In this document: positions 12,865-25,319 of the stretch, in pieces
Numbering within the stretch: position 1 is the first letter of the stretch
Layout of the letters: every line of letters starts with the position of its first letter
Position numbers and translations under genes: made by a program
Assembly: GCA_021234155.1 (NCBI GenBank)
Contig: JAJEKV010000190.1
Location: forward strand, 356,973-420,972
From: Isoetes taiwanensis
Taxonomy: Eukaryota > Streptophyta > Lycopodiopsida > Isoetales > Isoetaceae
DNA length: 64,000 nucleotides
Direction of reading: 5' to 3'
Notes under the pieces: model-generated
The model's input: the letters and a program-made list of their open reading frames with translations, nothing else
Told to the model about the DNA's origin: nothing
Database searches by the model: none

Positions 12865-14940
12865 ATAATATGAGGGGTTTTCTTTTGTGTTTTATCACGG
12901 CTTTCACGAAGAGTTTTCCTAAAGATTTCATAGAGTATTTGAATGGATGTACTAATCATTGCATCGAGTGCACCATTTTCTTGATGGATTGATTTAGCTT
13001 TTTTTCAATGGTCCAACATCCAAGGGTTCGCAACAAAAGTCCTCTTTTTGATTTTAGGGGCTGAACATGCAAGCCTCTGATTGCATTTTAGGGCATTACG
13101 GCTATAAACATGCGGAGCTTTGCAAAATCGGCCCGATAAATTAGGAAGTTCACATTTGAATTGATTTGCATGTAGCAAGTAGGGGTAGAGCAACTTCGTG
13201 CTTAGGGGATTACAAAATTTAGAGCTTTAGGGTTTTACGTAGGATCCAGCGAGAGGAGGTTGGATTGGGAGTGGTCTTACACATTGTACTTTCTATTGTT
13301 GTTCATGGTAGTAGGAATGGGTATATGAGGCTAGCAAACAAGGCAAGCGAGCAAAAGTTGATTGGCGAAATGGCATGCAATAAAATCGCCTGAAGGTAAA
13401 AAGATATTCTTCTTCGCGATTTACATGAGGCAGGTGGAGATTGCACATAGGTAACTCAGTTCTTTGCATTGCAATTCGTTTTGGATTAGTTGTTTGTATA
13501 AGAGATTGGAATTGAAAAGGTCTTTAGATTAGGAAAAGTTGGATCCGAGCTTCATATTTCTTCATTTTGGCGGACTTAAGAATTTGTGATCCTTCTGTCG
13601 TTTATGCTCAGTTGCCTTGCAGTGCGCTTTTTAGATATGCTCATACAGCAGGTTTGTAAATCTCTTGGAGATCCAGTTTTATAGCAGCCTTAAGCGTAAA
13701 AGAGGGGCATTTGAATGGGCCACCATGTTTGAAGATCTCATGGCAAAATTTCCTCTGCGACCAAAGAGATTGAAACATCTAAAAAGGAAGCCTTTGATCA
13801 CGGCTCTGCCGTCTCATGGATGCCACTCCCTCACCCACTAAGGGATTGCGGTGCGTATACTGCTCGTAGAGGCTAGGAAACTTCTTGTAAGTGCTCTTCT
13901 TGGTGCATTTGGAATTGGCAATGGGCGGCTTGTTCTGTTATTGTGCTATACCGAGAATTACACAAAGAGAGCACTTACGTAGAATGTCCACATACAAACC
14001 AAATCTTGACGAGGAAGCGGTCTTTTGATAGGATTCGTGAAGGCGTGAGTAATGGTTGATAAATTTGAAGAAGGAATAAAAGAGGCGATTATTCTCCTTG
14101 GTAGTGCAACAATTGAAGGATAGATATTCTTATAAGACATTGGTGAGTCCCACCGGTCGGGACTTTTAGAAATGGCGGAAGTTCTCTTGCCGTCTTGGCA
14201 CAAGTGTTAAGGATTCTATGGATATTTGGAAGAATCGAGCTAAATTTGGAATAAATGCAAAACAAGTTACTTAAATTCTTACATTCTTATCAGTTTATCA
14301 TCCACAAAACCAATTATCCACGTTACTTTGATGGATGGGCAGGAAGTCCGTTACTTTGATGGATGGTGGGAAATATTTGCTAGGTCATTTGAGATCAAAA
14401 AGAGGTTTGTGCTGGAATTTGCCACCAATCATTACGGCATTTGCTTTGAGACATAGCACATTAGCTGAACATTATATCGGAGATTGAGAAACATGCGATT
14501 GAGAGAAAGTAGGAGCTTTGTGCACCGTGCCACTCATGTTTATTAATACCCTATGTTGTAATACCTTTATGAATGCTTTGCCTATTTTTGTCTTGATGTT
14601 TGTTGCTTTTAGTAATTGTATTTAGGTACATAAGTTTACATGTTTGCTTTTAGATTAGGAGCCCGAAGGGCAATTTTGATATAACAATCAACACACAACT
14701 TCCACCATTAACATTATTAGCACAGGCAAACAACATTTAAATTAAAAATCATATTTGCTTTGGTTTTGGGTGCATATTCACACGGGGGTTAAACAGGTAG
14801 GACTCTAAAATATATTTACCATACGTACAAAATTAACACCATTAAGTGCGATACTCTCTCTCAAGCCTTATATAGTATTTTGCAAACCGTAATATACAGT
14901 ATACAAAACTTGTACATGGATACCTACAAGCGAGGATCCT
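12865..14940. mobile_element. Dispersed repeat, copy 1 (unclassified transposon)
   Basis: Two blocks here match blocks at 28.15-28.35 kb and 30.18-30.47 kb in the same order and orientation. The first (12865-13090) shares GGTTTTCTTTTGTGTTTT, CCTAAAGATTTCAT and TTTAGCTTTTTTTCAATGGT with the second copy. The last (14655-14935) shares ATAACAATCAACACACAAC, TTTTGCAAA and TTGTACATGGATACC. The interior is too diverged to align by eye. No transposase, RT or structural domain is visible, so class is unknown. A 17-bp direct repeat (GTTACTTTGATGGATGG) occurs near 14317 and 14350. Confidence 0.55.
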
Positions 14941-15399
14941 TTCGTCGCGGTCGGATCTTGGAATAAGGTCAATAGCAGCTGGTGAAACTTCGATAATCAC
15001 TTGACTTTAGATTCATCAATTGATACTCTTGGCTTCAAATTCATGTCAAGAGTATATTGCTTGATTTAATATCGAGCATTGTATGATTCATGATTTTTAT
15101 GATGTGGCGAACAATCCTTTTCTTGGGTTCCAATAGCAATTTTTAATGGTGCAACACTTCATCCTTTCATAGGACTCCATTTAAAATCACGACTTAGCTT
15201 AGGATGCATCCATCGAGGGTTATAGGTCCTCTCTTGAGGGCTAAGAAATACAGCAATGCAATGCAAAACAACAGTTACAAGGCGGTTTGTATGCATGGGG
15301 TCACGAGGGCACACTTGTTAGGGGCCTTGGATTTGGCCCCAGTCTCCTCCCTCTATGGGGGGCCCAGTGCAGGGGCAGTGATATCCCTCACCACTTAGA

Positions 15400-16357
15400 G
15401 CGATCTGACCGGTCACGAGGCCTTCTTGGCGGAACGCTGGAGTAGAGTCCCGCAGTCCCATATCAGATCTTGCTCGGAGGCAGGCTTCCTTCCATTATGA
15501 GAAGGCGTATTTGGAGCGTCACATTATTTGCTTCCGAGGAAGGTGGTGGCTGTAAGATGAAGCCCGGCTGCCCAACCTTGCCTTTGGCGGTGGCGATGGG
15601 CCCACTTAGCGACTCAAAGCCTACTGGAAGGCCAACAAGCCAGTGGTTTGTAGCATAGGTGGAATGTCGCGAGGCTTTGCGGTGTGGACGGTGCATACCC
15701 AAGCGGAGCCTTGTGCCTTGAAGCCGATGCACTTGGATGCTTGCTTCATGGCCAAGCTTTGGATCTTGAAGGCCTGTCACATGTCAAGGTGGCAAATTAT
15801 GCGACGGTTAATCCACATGCTCACAAGGGCCCACACCACTACACAGCACCCATCTACCCATGGCCTTGAGTGATTGCTTCCATTACGCCGCAGTGCACAC
15901 CACCTCCACGCATTGAAACTGAGGAGATGAATTTAGGGGCGGGCGATGTGATCTTTATCAGGCGGTGAGGATGAGATCCGCCCTCGAGGCACATCCGTGA
16001 TACCCGGCATATCCGGGCTCGGTATGCACCGGTTAGTTAATGCCCCATCAGGGCGCTTACGCGAGCCTCTTGAAGCCGCGGCCTCTGTAGGCTTGTTGGG
16101 TTAAATACCTCCCGGGAGGTAATGGATATCGCGGACTTCGGTTATGCCTCCTGTCGACATTGCTTACCGAGAACGTACTTGTGATTATGTATATGGTGGC
16201 AGGTATGTGGCATCATATTGCTGCCAAGGTTTCAAAACCGCGCCAGGCTGAGTTTAATCTGGTAGTATCACGCTGCTACGCTCTCTCTTTTATACTTGGG
16301 TCCCATAGATTGATTGGTCTCGGTGGGCTGATAAAATCATATTCTATTCTATTCTCC
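15400..16357 (+). mobile_element. LINE-family 3' fragment, copy A (plus strand)
   Basis: A GC-richer block that ends at 16311-16357 in the box TTGGTCTCGGTGGG..GATAAAATC followed by ATTCTATTCTATTC. The stretch around 15735-15840 aligns with the minus strand of copies B (23.7-23.95 kb) and C (35.8-36.05 kb): shared words include CTTGCTTC, AAGCTTTGG and a CACATG..CC segment. Read as protein, the aligned part begins HLDACFMAKLW here and HLDTCFLSKLW in copy B. All frames are broken. I cannot assign the segment to a named RT subdomain; the LINE call rests on the shared 3' end with tail. Confidence 0.5.
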
Positions 16358-16359
16358 TT

Positions 16360-17500
16360 GCACTTAATAAACAAATCAAAAAATTTATGTTGTTTTTAAA
16401 GCCATCATTAGGAGTATCATTATTCCACTTGGGCGATGTTGGGGATTTTGGATGCCACTAATTAAATTCGTGCCTCTTTGACTTTAGATTGACAATACTA
16501 CAATCTCATGGCAAGGACATGAAGCTAATATTTCAGCAAACTTTGATTTACACTTCCTATATAGTCAAATAGGCTTTTGCACATAAGTAAACTATACGGA
16601 TGGATTATATATGCCCTAAAGAGATGCATCCTCACGGAAAACTGAACTTTAGATTCCAGCACATAGCTTTCTTTGCACTATTCAAATCAATCTTCCATTC
16701 TCATCATGTAACTATAAACGTTTTGCAATGCATTGAAAATGGCAAAGATAAGGCGAATTAGCATGAAAAGGGGAAAAGCTAAACAAATTTACGAGGACAA
16801 AGAAATGGTTCTCCTTTGTGCAAGTGTTGGTTTAACATACTTATGAAGCTCAACAAGCACATCATTTTAGTTTTGCGTTAAACATGGAGGCCTAAAATGG
16901 AAAAAATGTGGGTGGCATGGCATAAGTTTATTCCGGTTCTACATGGGCATGAGTATGCGTATAATTCACAAGTTGAGCCTACATATAGCATAGTATTGTG
17001 GCCCGTGACATTGATATATCGGGCGACAAACAAAAGCTGCCGCCAAGAAGAACCTAACCACACACACCTTATAACAAAATCATCAATATCATAAAGTGCC
17101 ATATTCATTTATTTGATGAGCCACTTTTCTCACGAGGTCGAATAAGGTATGTATGTATATGAGCACCAGTGGCGGTGATTTCTGCCAGCCCATATTTTAG
17201 CTTTATGTGGTGGCTTCCATGCCTCTTGATGGTTATTATAACGAAATATGAGAACCAACCGGTGCTCATATTCTACTAATGCAGTCAGATTCATTTCAAT
17301 AAATGATCCTTCAAAAAAATCCAAGGGTATATCTGTTCACGGCATGAGAAAGTCAATTAGGAGTGCATGTCATTTTGATGGAGTTACTGTGATGTATTTA
17401 GAACAAATAATTGGGAAGTTGCAAAATTTAAATACAATTCTGAAAATATAATGGATTTATGCTAAAAGAAAAGTCTCATTGATGAGAAGGGATTACCTCT
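16360..17500. other. Intergenic AT-rich DNA, no gene seen
   Basis: No recognisable domain or repeat. Open frames on both strands near 16.9-17.1 kb overlap each other and look fortuitous. Confidence 0.45.
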
Positions 17501-17514
17501 CTTGTAAGGAGCAT

Positions 17515-17576
17515 TTAGGCTGGTAAATGGGTGAACTATGATGATAAATTTGATAAATGGGTGAACTATGATGATA
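17515..17576. repeat. Short direct repeat
   Basis: GGGTGAACTATGATGATA, preceded by TAAAT, occurs twice with a period of about 35 bp. Confidence 0.7.
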
Positions 17577-17679
17577 TGCACCCAAGAGAAATCAGTAAGG
17601 GCATCATAATATATAGCACTTAGAAACACACTTTGTTCATCTGAGACCTTAGATGCCTTTCGGATCCCGATCAAGAAGG

Positions 17680-18425
17680 GTGAAACTAATTTGACAATTG
17701 TTGCTTTTCCAGCGGGCGGAAAAGGCGACAAACAAAATCTTCATATTTGTATAAGAGCAACATCATGCATGATGCATATCTAGCATGGCTTGTCTATGAA
17801 TATAGGCATGTATGCTGCAGCAGCCCTCCATAATAGCAATTGACTCTATGAATCTAAAAGCTGGAATAGTCTTTGCGATGCATTAGCGATCACATCAGCA
17901 TCTGCATGGCACATAGCAACACACAGCGGTTACGCATAAGCGGAGACTATAGTGGTCTTTGAGCATGGGAAAATAGAGATATAGTTAAATATCTAGTGAT
18001 TACTACCTAAAACAAAAAAGAAATTTTCTACTCTTGCATCTGTTCAACTCCGCGGGTTAAACTAATTTGGCCAGTTATTTGCTAGGGCAGAAAAACACCA
18101 AATAAAGTCTTGCGTGTGTGGAAGGCCACGTATCCATGATGCATGTCTGTCATGAAGCGTCTATGAATCGACATGTATTACTTGCGCTTTGTGTAACAGC
18201 AATTGACTATATAAATTTAAAGGCTAGAATACATTCTTTAGATGCGTACCAATGGATCAACAGCCTGCATGGCACATACGCCAACACACGGCGATTGTGC
18301 AAAGCTGAGGGGAGACTTTATAGTGGTGCTAAACATGGAAAATAGAGAGACAATTTACTATCCTTTTGATTTCTACCTGAACAAATGAATTTCCCTACTT
18401 TTTGCATCTGCAACCTACCTCCCTG
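17680..18425. repeat. Diverged tandem duplication (~375 bp unit)
   Basis: Unit 1 (17680-18054) and unit 2 (18055-18425) share an ordered series of words: AAACTAATTTG, ATGATGCAT, GTCTATGAAT, AGCAATTGACT, GCATGGCACATA, CAACACAC, GAGACT..TAGTGGT and CATGG.AAATAGAGA. Divergence is substantial, so the duplication is old. The second unit keeps a 75-codon open frame at 18118-18345 that the first has lost; I recognise no domain in it. Confidence 0.65.
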
Positions 18426-18429
18426 CGGT

Positions 18430-20070
18430 TTTCTGCTGCAAGGAGACATACTTTTAGTAATATAATATGATATTTCAATTGAATGGTAAAAGGAGCTTTA
18501 TAGGAGCCGCACCACATGCTTGGTTGAAAGGAAATCCGTTCATTTGAATAGCTCAATTAAATACACGGAGATAGAGACTTGAAAAGAAGCCTTTGAAGTA
18601 ACTACCTGGAATTTTACAGGAACCACAACAGAATCTAGCACCCATATCCCCTATATCCAAAATAAATTACATGGACCCGATTGTTTGCGGGTACCCGTGG
18701 CATGTAATACTTTCGAGGAAGGCTTCGGAGAAGCGGCCACGGCTCCCATGTTTTTTAGAAGATCATAAAATGCGATCCTTGTGCATACTATACTTTGTAT
18801 TCAGTGTAGAGAGCTTCACATTTCAAATCCGTGTTCTTTACCGTTTGCTCGGGACCATATAAACCAAAATAATTGATGATACTAACACCTTTGGGAAAAA
18901 TGAAACAGCATATGAAAAAGTGGGAATAAAGCTCCGGTCTAGAAAAACCATAGCGGTCCCGAAACTAGATTCTAGAATTAGGAGTTGCGGCCGGTGGGCG
19001 GATTGAAGACAAGCGATGGCCAACAAATGGCAGTGGCTGTAGGAAATAGGGCGGCCAAATGCTTAGATATAACCTAGAATAATGACCCGCTTCGCGGTTG
19101 CATGTGAGCGGAGTTGAAGGAGAATTTATCTATTTATACGCGACTTTGAAGAATGATCAAACCGAATTTTGAAAGAGTGAGGGGTTATACTTGGTAGGTT
19201 GGTAGATTTGAGGAGATTTGTGCAAATTAGGGACTTGGCCGGTTGAAGAAAAAACCATGGCTACTTTGGTGTTGTTTGATGGGGCGATTTCTTTGAAGCT
19301 TTGAAGCCTGTGACAGATCGAGCAGTTTGCTTCAAAGCAAAATCAGGAGCACATCAAATTTTCTTTCTTATTTTCATTTTCTTTTTCAAAATCATTAGTA
19401 AGCCCCCAAAATTTTCTTGTGAAAAATATTAGGATCAAACAGAAATGGCATTTGCTTTTATATATATTAAGATAGTGAAATCCGAGATATCCTATGGCCT
19501 TATAAGAAACTATTGGTTTAATATCATTTAAAATTTCCCTCTTCCCTCTTGTTTTTGGGTTGTATCCCTAGGAGACAGGAAGAGCCCTACATTTGAGGTG
19601 GAGTTCTTAAATATTCCAAGGACATACTAGTATATACCTAGTATATTTGGAAAACTGCTCCAAAACCTACTACGCTATGTGGCCGGTCACCTAGATAGTA
19701 GGTGAGGCTCTTCTTAGCATGTAGGCCCCGGTGGCGATCCGAGGGATATGGCTGACACATCCTTTGTTGGACCGAGGATATGGCAGCCAGGACGGGGATA
19801 TGTAAAGCATCCTTTACAACCGATCTTCTTAGGTAAATCCATTAGGGATTAAATAATATGATTTGTATTTTCCTTATGGTTTATTCTTCATTGTCATGAA
19901 ACTGTGCCACAAAGCACGCTCATTTGTTAATAGAAGGCCGGTCTAAGTATTAGGGCAAAGAAATTCCTGGAGTGATTTTGAGATAAAAATTTTGCTGGGT
20001 TTATCTTCATTTTGGATGTGTCATTCAGAAAGACGGTGTTGGGTGGAGGTAAGAACATGTACATTTTTTG
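18430..20070. other. Intergenic DNA, no gene seen
   Basis: AT-rich sequence with a small diverged internal repeat near 19735-19830 (GGGATATGGC..CATCCTTT, about twice). No coding signal I can support. Confidence 0.45.
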
Positions 20071-20204
20071 GATGTTCCATCATGAAGTGTTTTTTCCAAT
20101 GTTGGCATTTTTTCATTATATTCATTGTCGAAAGCAGAGAAGCATTTTTTGTTTATGCCGGCCATCTCTATCTATCTATTTTTTTTATCCTTTCATGGTC
20201 CTCG

Positions 20205-20265
20205 TGTGGCTCGAACCCAGGACCTTCGACTCATAAGACCGAAGAGGATTATAATGCCAATGTTG
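20205..20265 (-). pseudogene. tRNA-like fragment (minus strand)
   Basis: On the minus strand the sequence has a good B box and T arm (GGTCCTGGGTTCGAGCC) preceded by an anticodon-arm-like segment with loop CTTATGA. No complete acceptor stem or D arm can be folded, so this is a tRNA-derived remnant or SINE head, not a working tRNA gene. Confidence 0.4.
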
Positions 20266-20344
20266 AGACCTATGACACTTGATACGTGCTTTTTTAAAGG
20301 ATGTACAAAATCCATTCTGAGACATTAGCACATCAAGGGTGCCT

Positions 20345-20416
20345 ATGGTCCCCCTGGGGATCCAACCCACGACCTTCGACTTAGAAGATCAATGTTCTAA
20401 CCAATTGAATTACAAT
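20345..20416 (-). pseudogene. tRNA-Arg(UCU)-like pseudogene or SINE head (minus strand)
   Basis: On the minus strand it reads TAATTCAATTGGTTAGAACA (D arm/A box like), then a loop CTTCTAA, which would carry a UCU anticodon, then AAGGTCGTGGGTTGGATCC (variable loop and T arm). The 3' side has GGGGACCA but the 5' acceptor side does not pair with it. A decayed tRNA copy or tRNA-derived SINE is the best reading. Confidence 0.5.
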
Positions 20417-21027
20417 AATTGAAAAACACAATATACCTCAATAATTGGAAAAAATGACATCCCTAGGATAATGGCACAAATTCTTTCCAAATAGATCTGT
20501 GATTTGTTGAATACTAAATTTGAATTGATGCCTATGGTTCTCGTTGGACTTTGAAATTTTTGTTGTATTCATTCTTGAAAGCGGGGAAGCATTTTTTCTT
20601 TTATCTTGGCCCTCTTTATGTGTTTGTGCCCCCCTTTGAAATAGAGTAGCTTCTGTGATGATATGATTTCAAGAAGTGATGCCGATTTGATTTGAACTTT
20701 GTTAATATTCAAGGTATATAGAAAAGGTAGCAAACGTGACAATGGCATGAACATAGTCGTTTAAACGTTTAGTAAGGGTTTGTTTGGTGTGACGTTCCTA
20801 GATGGGGTTTGGTTTGCGCTTGCCGGATTTCTTGCATGAGGTTTAAACTTTTCAATATTTGAACAATGTAGACCACAATCTAGATCAATCTTGTAAAATA
20901 TTAGAACTATAGCATTCCGTGGTAATGGGCGATGTATGGGTGCTTATTAATGTATGGAATGGCACTGCATTAAAGAAAAGTGGTGCTGCAAATTTTATTT
21001 TCACAATTTGAGCTTCTTCTGTATTCA

Positions 21028-21122
21028 TTTTTAAAACAAAAGCCCCTTCTTTTATTTTTTTTCTATTTGTATTAATTTTTAAAACAAAGGGCCCTTCTTT
21101 TTTTTTTTTATCTTTCTATTTG
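21028..21122. repeat. Short tandem duplication
   Basis: ATTTTTAAAACAAA followed by a GCCCTTCTTTT-like block occurs twice (near 21028 and 21076), each ending in a T-rich run. Confidence 0.6.
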
Positions 21123-21229
21123 CATATGTCCAGGTTCCATAAGGTGTTCATTCCTCAAGCATCCTCTAGAGTAACCAAAGATAGGTAAAAAATACTCTAA
21201 TTTGAGTAATCCACTTCCAAAGGATCGGT

Positions 21230-21740
21230 GGAACCGTTATTTGACCTCCTTTGGAGACTGGCTCACAATTAGCCCTAGAAGAAACATCATCACGGCCCCA
21301 CTAGACTCATACCAGCGGACGGCAATGACTCGGCCTATACGAATCGACATTGAGTAAGACTTCGACAAGAAGATACATCGTGATCCGCCACTCGAGGAAA
21401 TGGAACCAATACTGCAATCTAAAGCATTGCGGGATCCCATGCGAAAGTTCCCTAACGAAGGATACATTGATGCATGCAACTCGGCGGGTCGGACGTGATG
21501 CATTGATGCAGGAGTCCCACAGAGTTCGATCACATCCCCGCCTCGCGCCAATACATTCCCACATCCGTCCCGCCCAAGATACGTGATCGATTAGGTCATT
21601 AGATCGTGCGCCTAGCGATTGGTTTTGGGACACGTATTGCATGCAATTGGTTACTGCGGGATGGCGGTGCTCGCGTCTCTGAGTATCGGACAAGGTAATA
21701 AAGAAACAACGTCTTCGCTGGCGTGGGACGATGAACATTT
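21230..21740. other. GC-rich island, no assignable gene
   Basis: Clearly GC-richer than its surroundings. A 143-codon frame is open on the minus strand (21307-21738) and overlapping frames are open on the plus strand. None has a domain I recognise, and GC-rich DNA is depleted of stop codons in all frames. It may be an old coding or transposon fragment. Confidence 0.3.
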
Positions 21741-21744
21741 CTTT

Positions 21745-23185
21745 TTTTTTTTTATGTTTTTATTTGGCAAAAATAAGTCAGAAGCAGATAATTGTTTTGT
21801 ATTTCTATAATAGTATCACTATTCAAATGTGCCTGGTCATGCATGGTAAGGTATATATCTATAGGAAGAGTGCTGGAAAGTTTATACAAAAGTAACATCT
21901 AGATAATTTTCAGGTGCCAGGTGGACATACGTGATCGGTAAGGTGATATGCTCTATACGTACATGTGAGAACTACGAGTTTACTGGCGGTCATATGCTTG
22001 CAAATTAAACACAGAATCCTTATACTTTTTTCTCGATTATGGCTTCAGGTCTTAAGCAGAGCAGATATTGGTATTCTTCCTTACTAAAAAGGGAGATGGT
22101 TGAGGCAAATCACAGATTTCTGAAGCAATCGTAGGGTTTTTCAAATCAAAGCACTTGATTGAAAAGGTTTAGGTGTTATTAGATGAAAAGGATCAAGTTT
22201 TGTGATTGCACAGATGCATCTGCAGCTATGGCGACCTCAAACGTATTCTTCATTTTTTTTCCTTGGCGCAACTCGTCTTTAATGCACTCTTCCTGCACAT
22301 TTTTTTGCTCTTCTTCAATGGCATCTTCCCGCAACATTTCTTGGGTGAATTCCAAGCCAGATTTGTGTGCTCTTGGGCCTTGCTTCATTCTCATTGAATG
22401 AATTTGGCACCTGAATGGAGAAACTTTGTACTCCACATTTTTGCTACAATTATCAGTTTTGCTGAAGGCAAGAAATATTTTTTTATATTATAAATATTAC
22501 AAGCTTTTTGATGCTTTCTCTACTTAAAACAGAAAATCCTGCGCGTTCAAGAGCTATACCATCAAATGTGTTGTAGAACAAGGTGTTGACGATGGCCTGA
22601 AGTTTTGTTGCAGCTCTGTTCATTACTTCATTGAATTGAAATAACCTTTAAAGTTTACAAAAGGTATGAGGAGAGTGTATAAGAAATTATATTCCATCTT
22701 AGATAATCAAGAAAAAAAAATGGTTGATGCATAATAATTTGTACAATAATGATATTCATTATGCTGCAAGTTGTTGATGATTTACGGAAGCAAGTATTGC
22801 TTTCAGTTTATTAAATCTCTAATAGAGGGATGCTATCACTTCCCATTAGTATTTGTACATTGAAGTTAATTGTTCTATAGTTGGTATGAGGGTTAGGTGG
22901 CCTATAGACTAGCTCATAAGGTAGTTGCTTTTAAAATTAAGCAATTTACTTGAATTGATGCATTATGATTGCTCCTTTGTTAGCGAGATGTTTCTTTTAT
23001 TGGCATTTGATTTATTTTATCTTTGGTTGAATGATACCATTTCTGCGACAATCATGAGAATAGAGAGGAGATGTATTGGCGAGAAAACAATATGAAGTAC
23101 TCAAAGCTCTAATTTCGATCTTGCTATACTCGATCCATACCTTTTCCATACAGAAGTTATTTCTATCTTGGTAAAATTAAACTTC
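21745..23185. other. Intergenic AT-rich DNA, no gene seen
   Basis: No domain, repeat or RNA gene seen. Frames near 22.18-22.44 kb are open on both strands at once and look fortuitous. Confidence 0.45.
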
Positions 23186-23189
23186 CTGA

Positions 23190-25020
23190 GAATAGAATAG
23201 AATAGAATAGAATAGAATAAAACTAGAATAAGGAATAGAATAGAATAGAAACGAGAATAGAGTTTTGATCATCCATGAAGACCAGCCTATGAGAGCAGGA
23301 GGCGCCGTGTGCTCACAGGGGTTGTTTGAAAAATGTATTGAGGAATAGGTTTCATCCAAGCTGACCTAAATACAAATACAAATACATATCATGGGGAAAG
23401 AAATATGTACATATGCTCCAGTGCATTTGCGGGGCCGAGCTGATCTCGGTGATCACTTGATCTCTTGAAGGTATAATCCCAACCTCAGGTACTTAGCGTT
23501 TCGGCATCTCATGCAAAAGGCTGGCGAGATGGACATTTCAAATAAGCGTATCGAATGTCATCGCCAAGTTTGGACAACTTTCGAAGTGTGTGGCATACAT
23601 CTTCCACGGCTCCAGCTGGCGGCGTTGAGCAGCCTCTGGCCCAGCGGCTCCACGATATGCTAAATTCTCCAATCCGGAGATGGCATGCTGTCGCGGACGA
23701 GGCAATGACTCTGTGCTTTTTCATAGGTAGATGAGGTAATGCGCGTGGCATTGCGGGCCGCTTCAACATGGGATTTATGTGGCATTGATAATATGCGTGC
23801 CGGCCCGTTCAAAGTGCTGACATCCCATAGCTTGCTAAGGAAGCATGTATCAAGATGTATGCGGGGCGTATTTGTCACGCCTCCTATTTGCGCCGGATGC
23901 ACACGTGATCTGCATTCCATCGGCCAGCGAGCTCTTTTTTCCACAGTGGGCTTTTAGGCGGTGAGAATCATTGCTACAATGTAAGCGAGGTTAGGGAGGC
24001 GAGTATACGTCCTCTTTGATCACCTATACGAAAGTAGGCGATGTAATACTGATAAGGGGTCCCCTTTGAAGAGAGCCAAAAACATGTTTCTTACAATAAT
24101 TATGCGGTATGGAATTTGTGGACTTCACCCCGGGGCCCATGCCAAGAAAGCTTTACACTTTTGCTCCAAGTCATTCTAAGTCGCAGGGAAATCACTTGCG
24201 GGCCCAATCATCTGACTCTATCTTGTATGGCTATTGTTGCATGCATAGAGTGCCTTCCAACTGCTCTACGGTTAGCGGCGGGATGGAATTATCGATTTAT
24301 AGGCGGCGAACTCCACCCCCAAAATAACAATAGCGAGACACCACTTCAATATTTTGGCCGCGATAAGTAAGGGTTAGAGGCGATTGGCTAAGCGTCACGG
24401 CGAGCCCGATCGAGAACTATCTTGGTCTTGACTAGTTGACACCCATATCGGTCATCGGCAAATGTGTCGGGCATGAAATGGCGTGGCGTAATACATGCAG
24501 TGTGTGCTAGGGGAGGTCCTACATTATCAGCATGATCAGTGCACGGTGATGCATTTGTAATGGTTTGAGCCCTAGTGCCTCTATTATTGTGACATCTCTC
24601 ATTGATCAATATACAAGCCAAATAATTAATGGGAGAGGGCATCCTGGCGGACCACGATAGTGCTCTCAAATGGATTTGGCCGCCGGTTTCTTGGGTAAGC
24701 GCGTGCATATCTCGTATAACACTGTACACACGTGTTCGGCCCGATTCAGCGAGGGGCGTGCCATTTTGCTACAATCTGTCCCACAACTTTTCCCAAAGGC
24801 CGCGGTCATCCAAAACCCTTGGCGAAGTCTGAAAGCAACAATCTGAGATCTTCTTGAGTAGTCCCTGTATTTCTCAATGTCAGTCTGCGGCCTTGAAGAT
24901 ATGATCTATGGTTGAGTGCTAGGCACGAATCACACTTTGCATGAGTGCTTTCGCACTTCTCGCGCCTCACCGCCCATTCTATCAATTTATTAAGCTCGGG
25001 GATCGGGAGGGCTTTTACCA
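23190..25020 (-). mobile_element. LINE-family 3' fragment, copy B (minus strand)
   Basis: The left edge (23190-23285) is an (AATAG)n tract followed by GTTTTGATCATCCATGAAGACC. Read on the minus strand this is the family box followed by its pentanucleotide tail, so the element runs right to left. The body at 23.5-24.0 kb aligns with copy C and, near 23.75-23.86 kb, with copy A. GC-richer sequence with broken minus-strand frames continues to about 25.0 kb and probably belongs to the same insertion, but its family identity is not shown by any motif I trust. Frames are broken throughout. Confidence 0.5.
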
Positions 25021-25267
25021 AACCAGGCTAAGCATGATGAGTGGAGTGAGTGGTGTCTGGTCCTCTGCCTTGTAGATTGGGAAAACCTTGCTAATGATCC
25101 ATTGGGGTGGAAAACCTAGCTGCCATAGATCCACAGATCCATTTTAAGAAGGTCTAAGACATGTACTTCCAATCTTTAGGATTTTTTTGAGAAAATATGC
25201 TTCTCATAGTTTAGTAACTTGGATAGAATCTTCAATATAAAGTTTTGTGGTAGAAAAACGAAACCCA

Positions 25268-25318
25268 TAGGTCAATTGGTCTCCGTGGACGATAAAAATC
25301 AATTCAATTCAATTCATT
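25268..25318 (+). mobile_element. LINE-family 3' end, copy D (plus strand)
   Basis: CCCATAGGTCAATTGG continues into TCTCCGTGGACGATAAAAAT and then an (ATTCA)n tail. This is the cleanest example of the family 3' terminus. How much body lies to the left is unclear, because copy B (opposite strand) seems to occupy 23.2-25.0 kb. Confidence 0.6.
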
Positions 25319-25319
25319 G

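Larger units (their letters stand above)
20075..20640. repeat. Direct repeat flanking tRNA-like pieces
   Basis: GTATTCATTCTTGAAAGCGG-like sequence followed by GAAGCATTTTTT occurs near 20115-20150 and again near 20565-20600, with related flanks. Two tRNA-like fragments lie between them. This fits a duplicated tRNA-derived SINE or transposon segment. Confidence 0.45.

Noticed and set aside
20345-20416. Functional tRNA-Arg gene
   Set aside because: Acceptor stem does not pair and the D arm is incomplete; kept as a pseudogene or SINE head.
21307-21738. 143-codon minus-strand frame as a gene
   Set aside because: GC-rich DNA with overlapping open frames on both strands, no domain and no exon borders.
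24388-24729. FADD reading in a minus-strand frame as the catalytic motif of reverse transcriptase
   Set aside because: Residues before and after do not fit RT motifs, and no other RT motif is found at the right distance.
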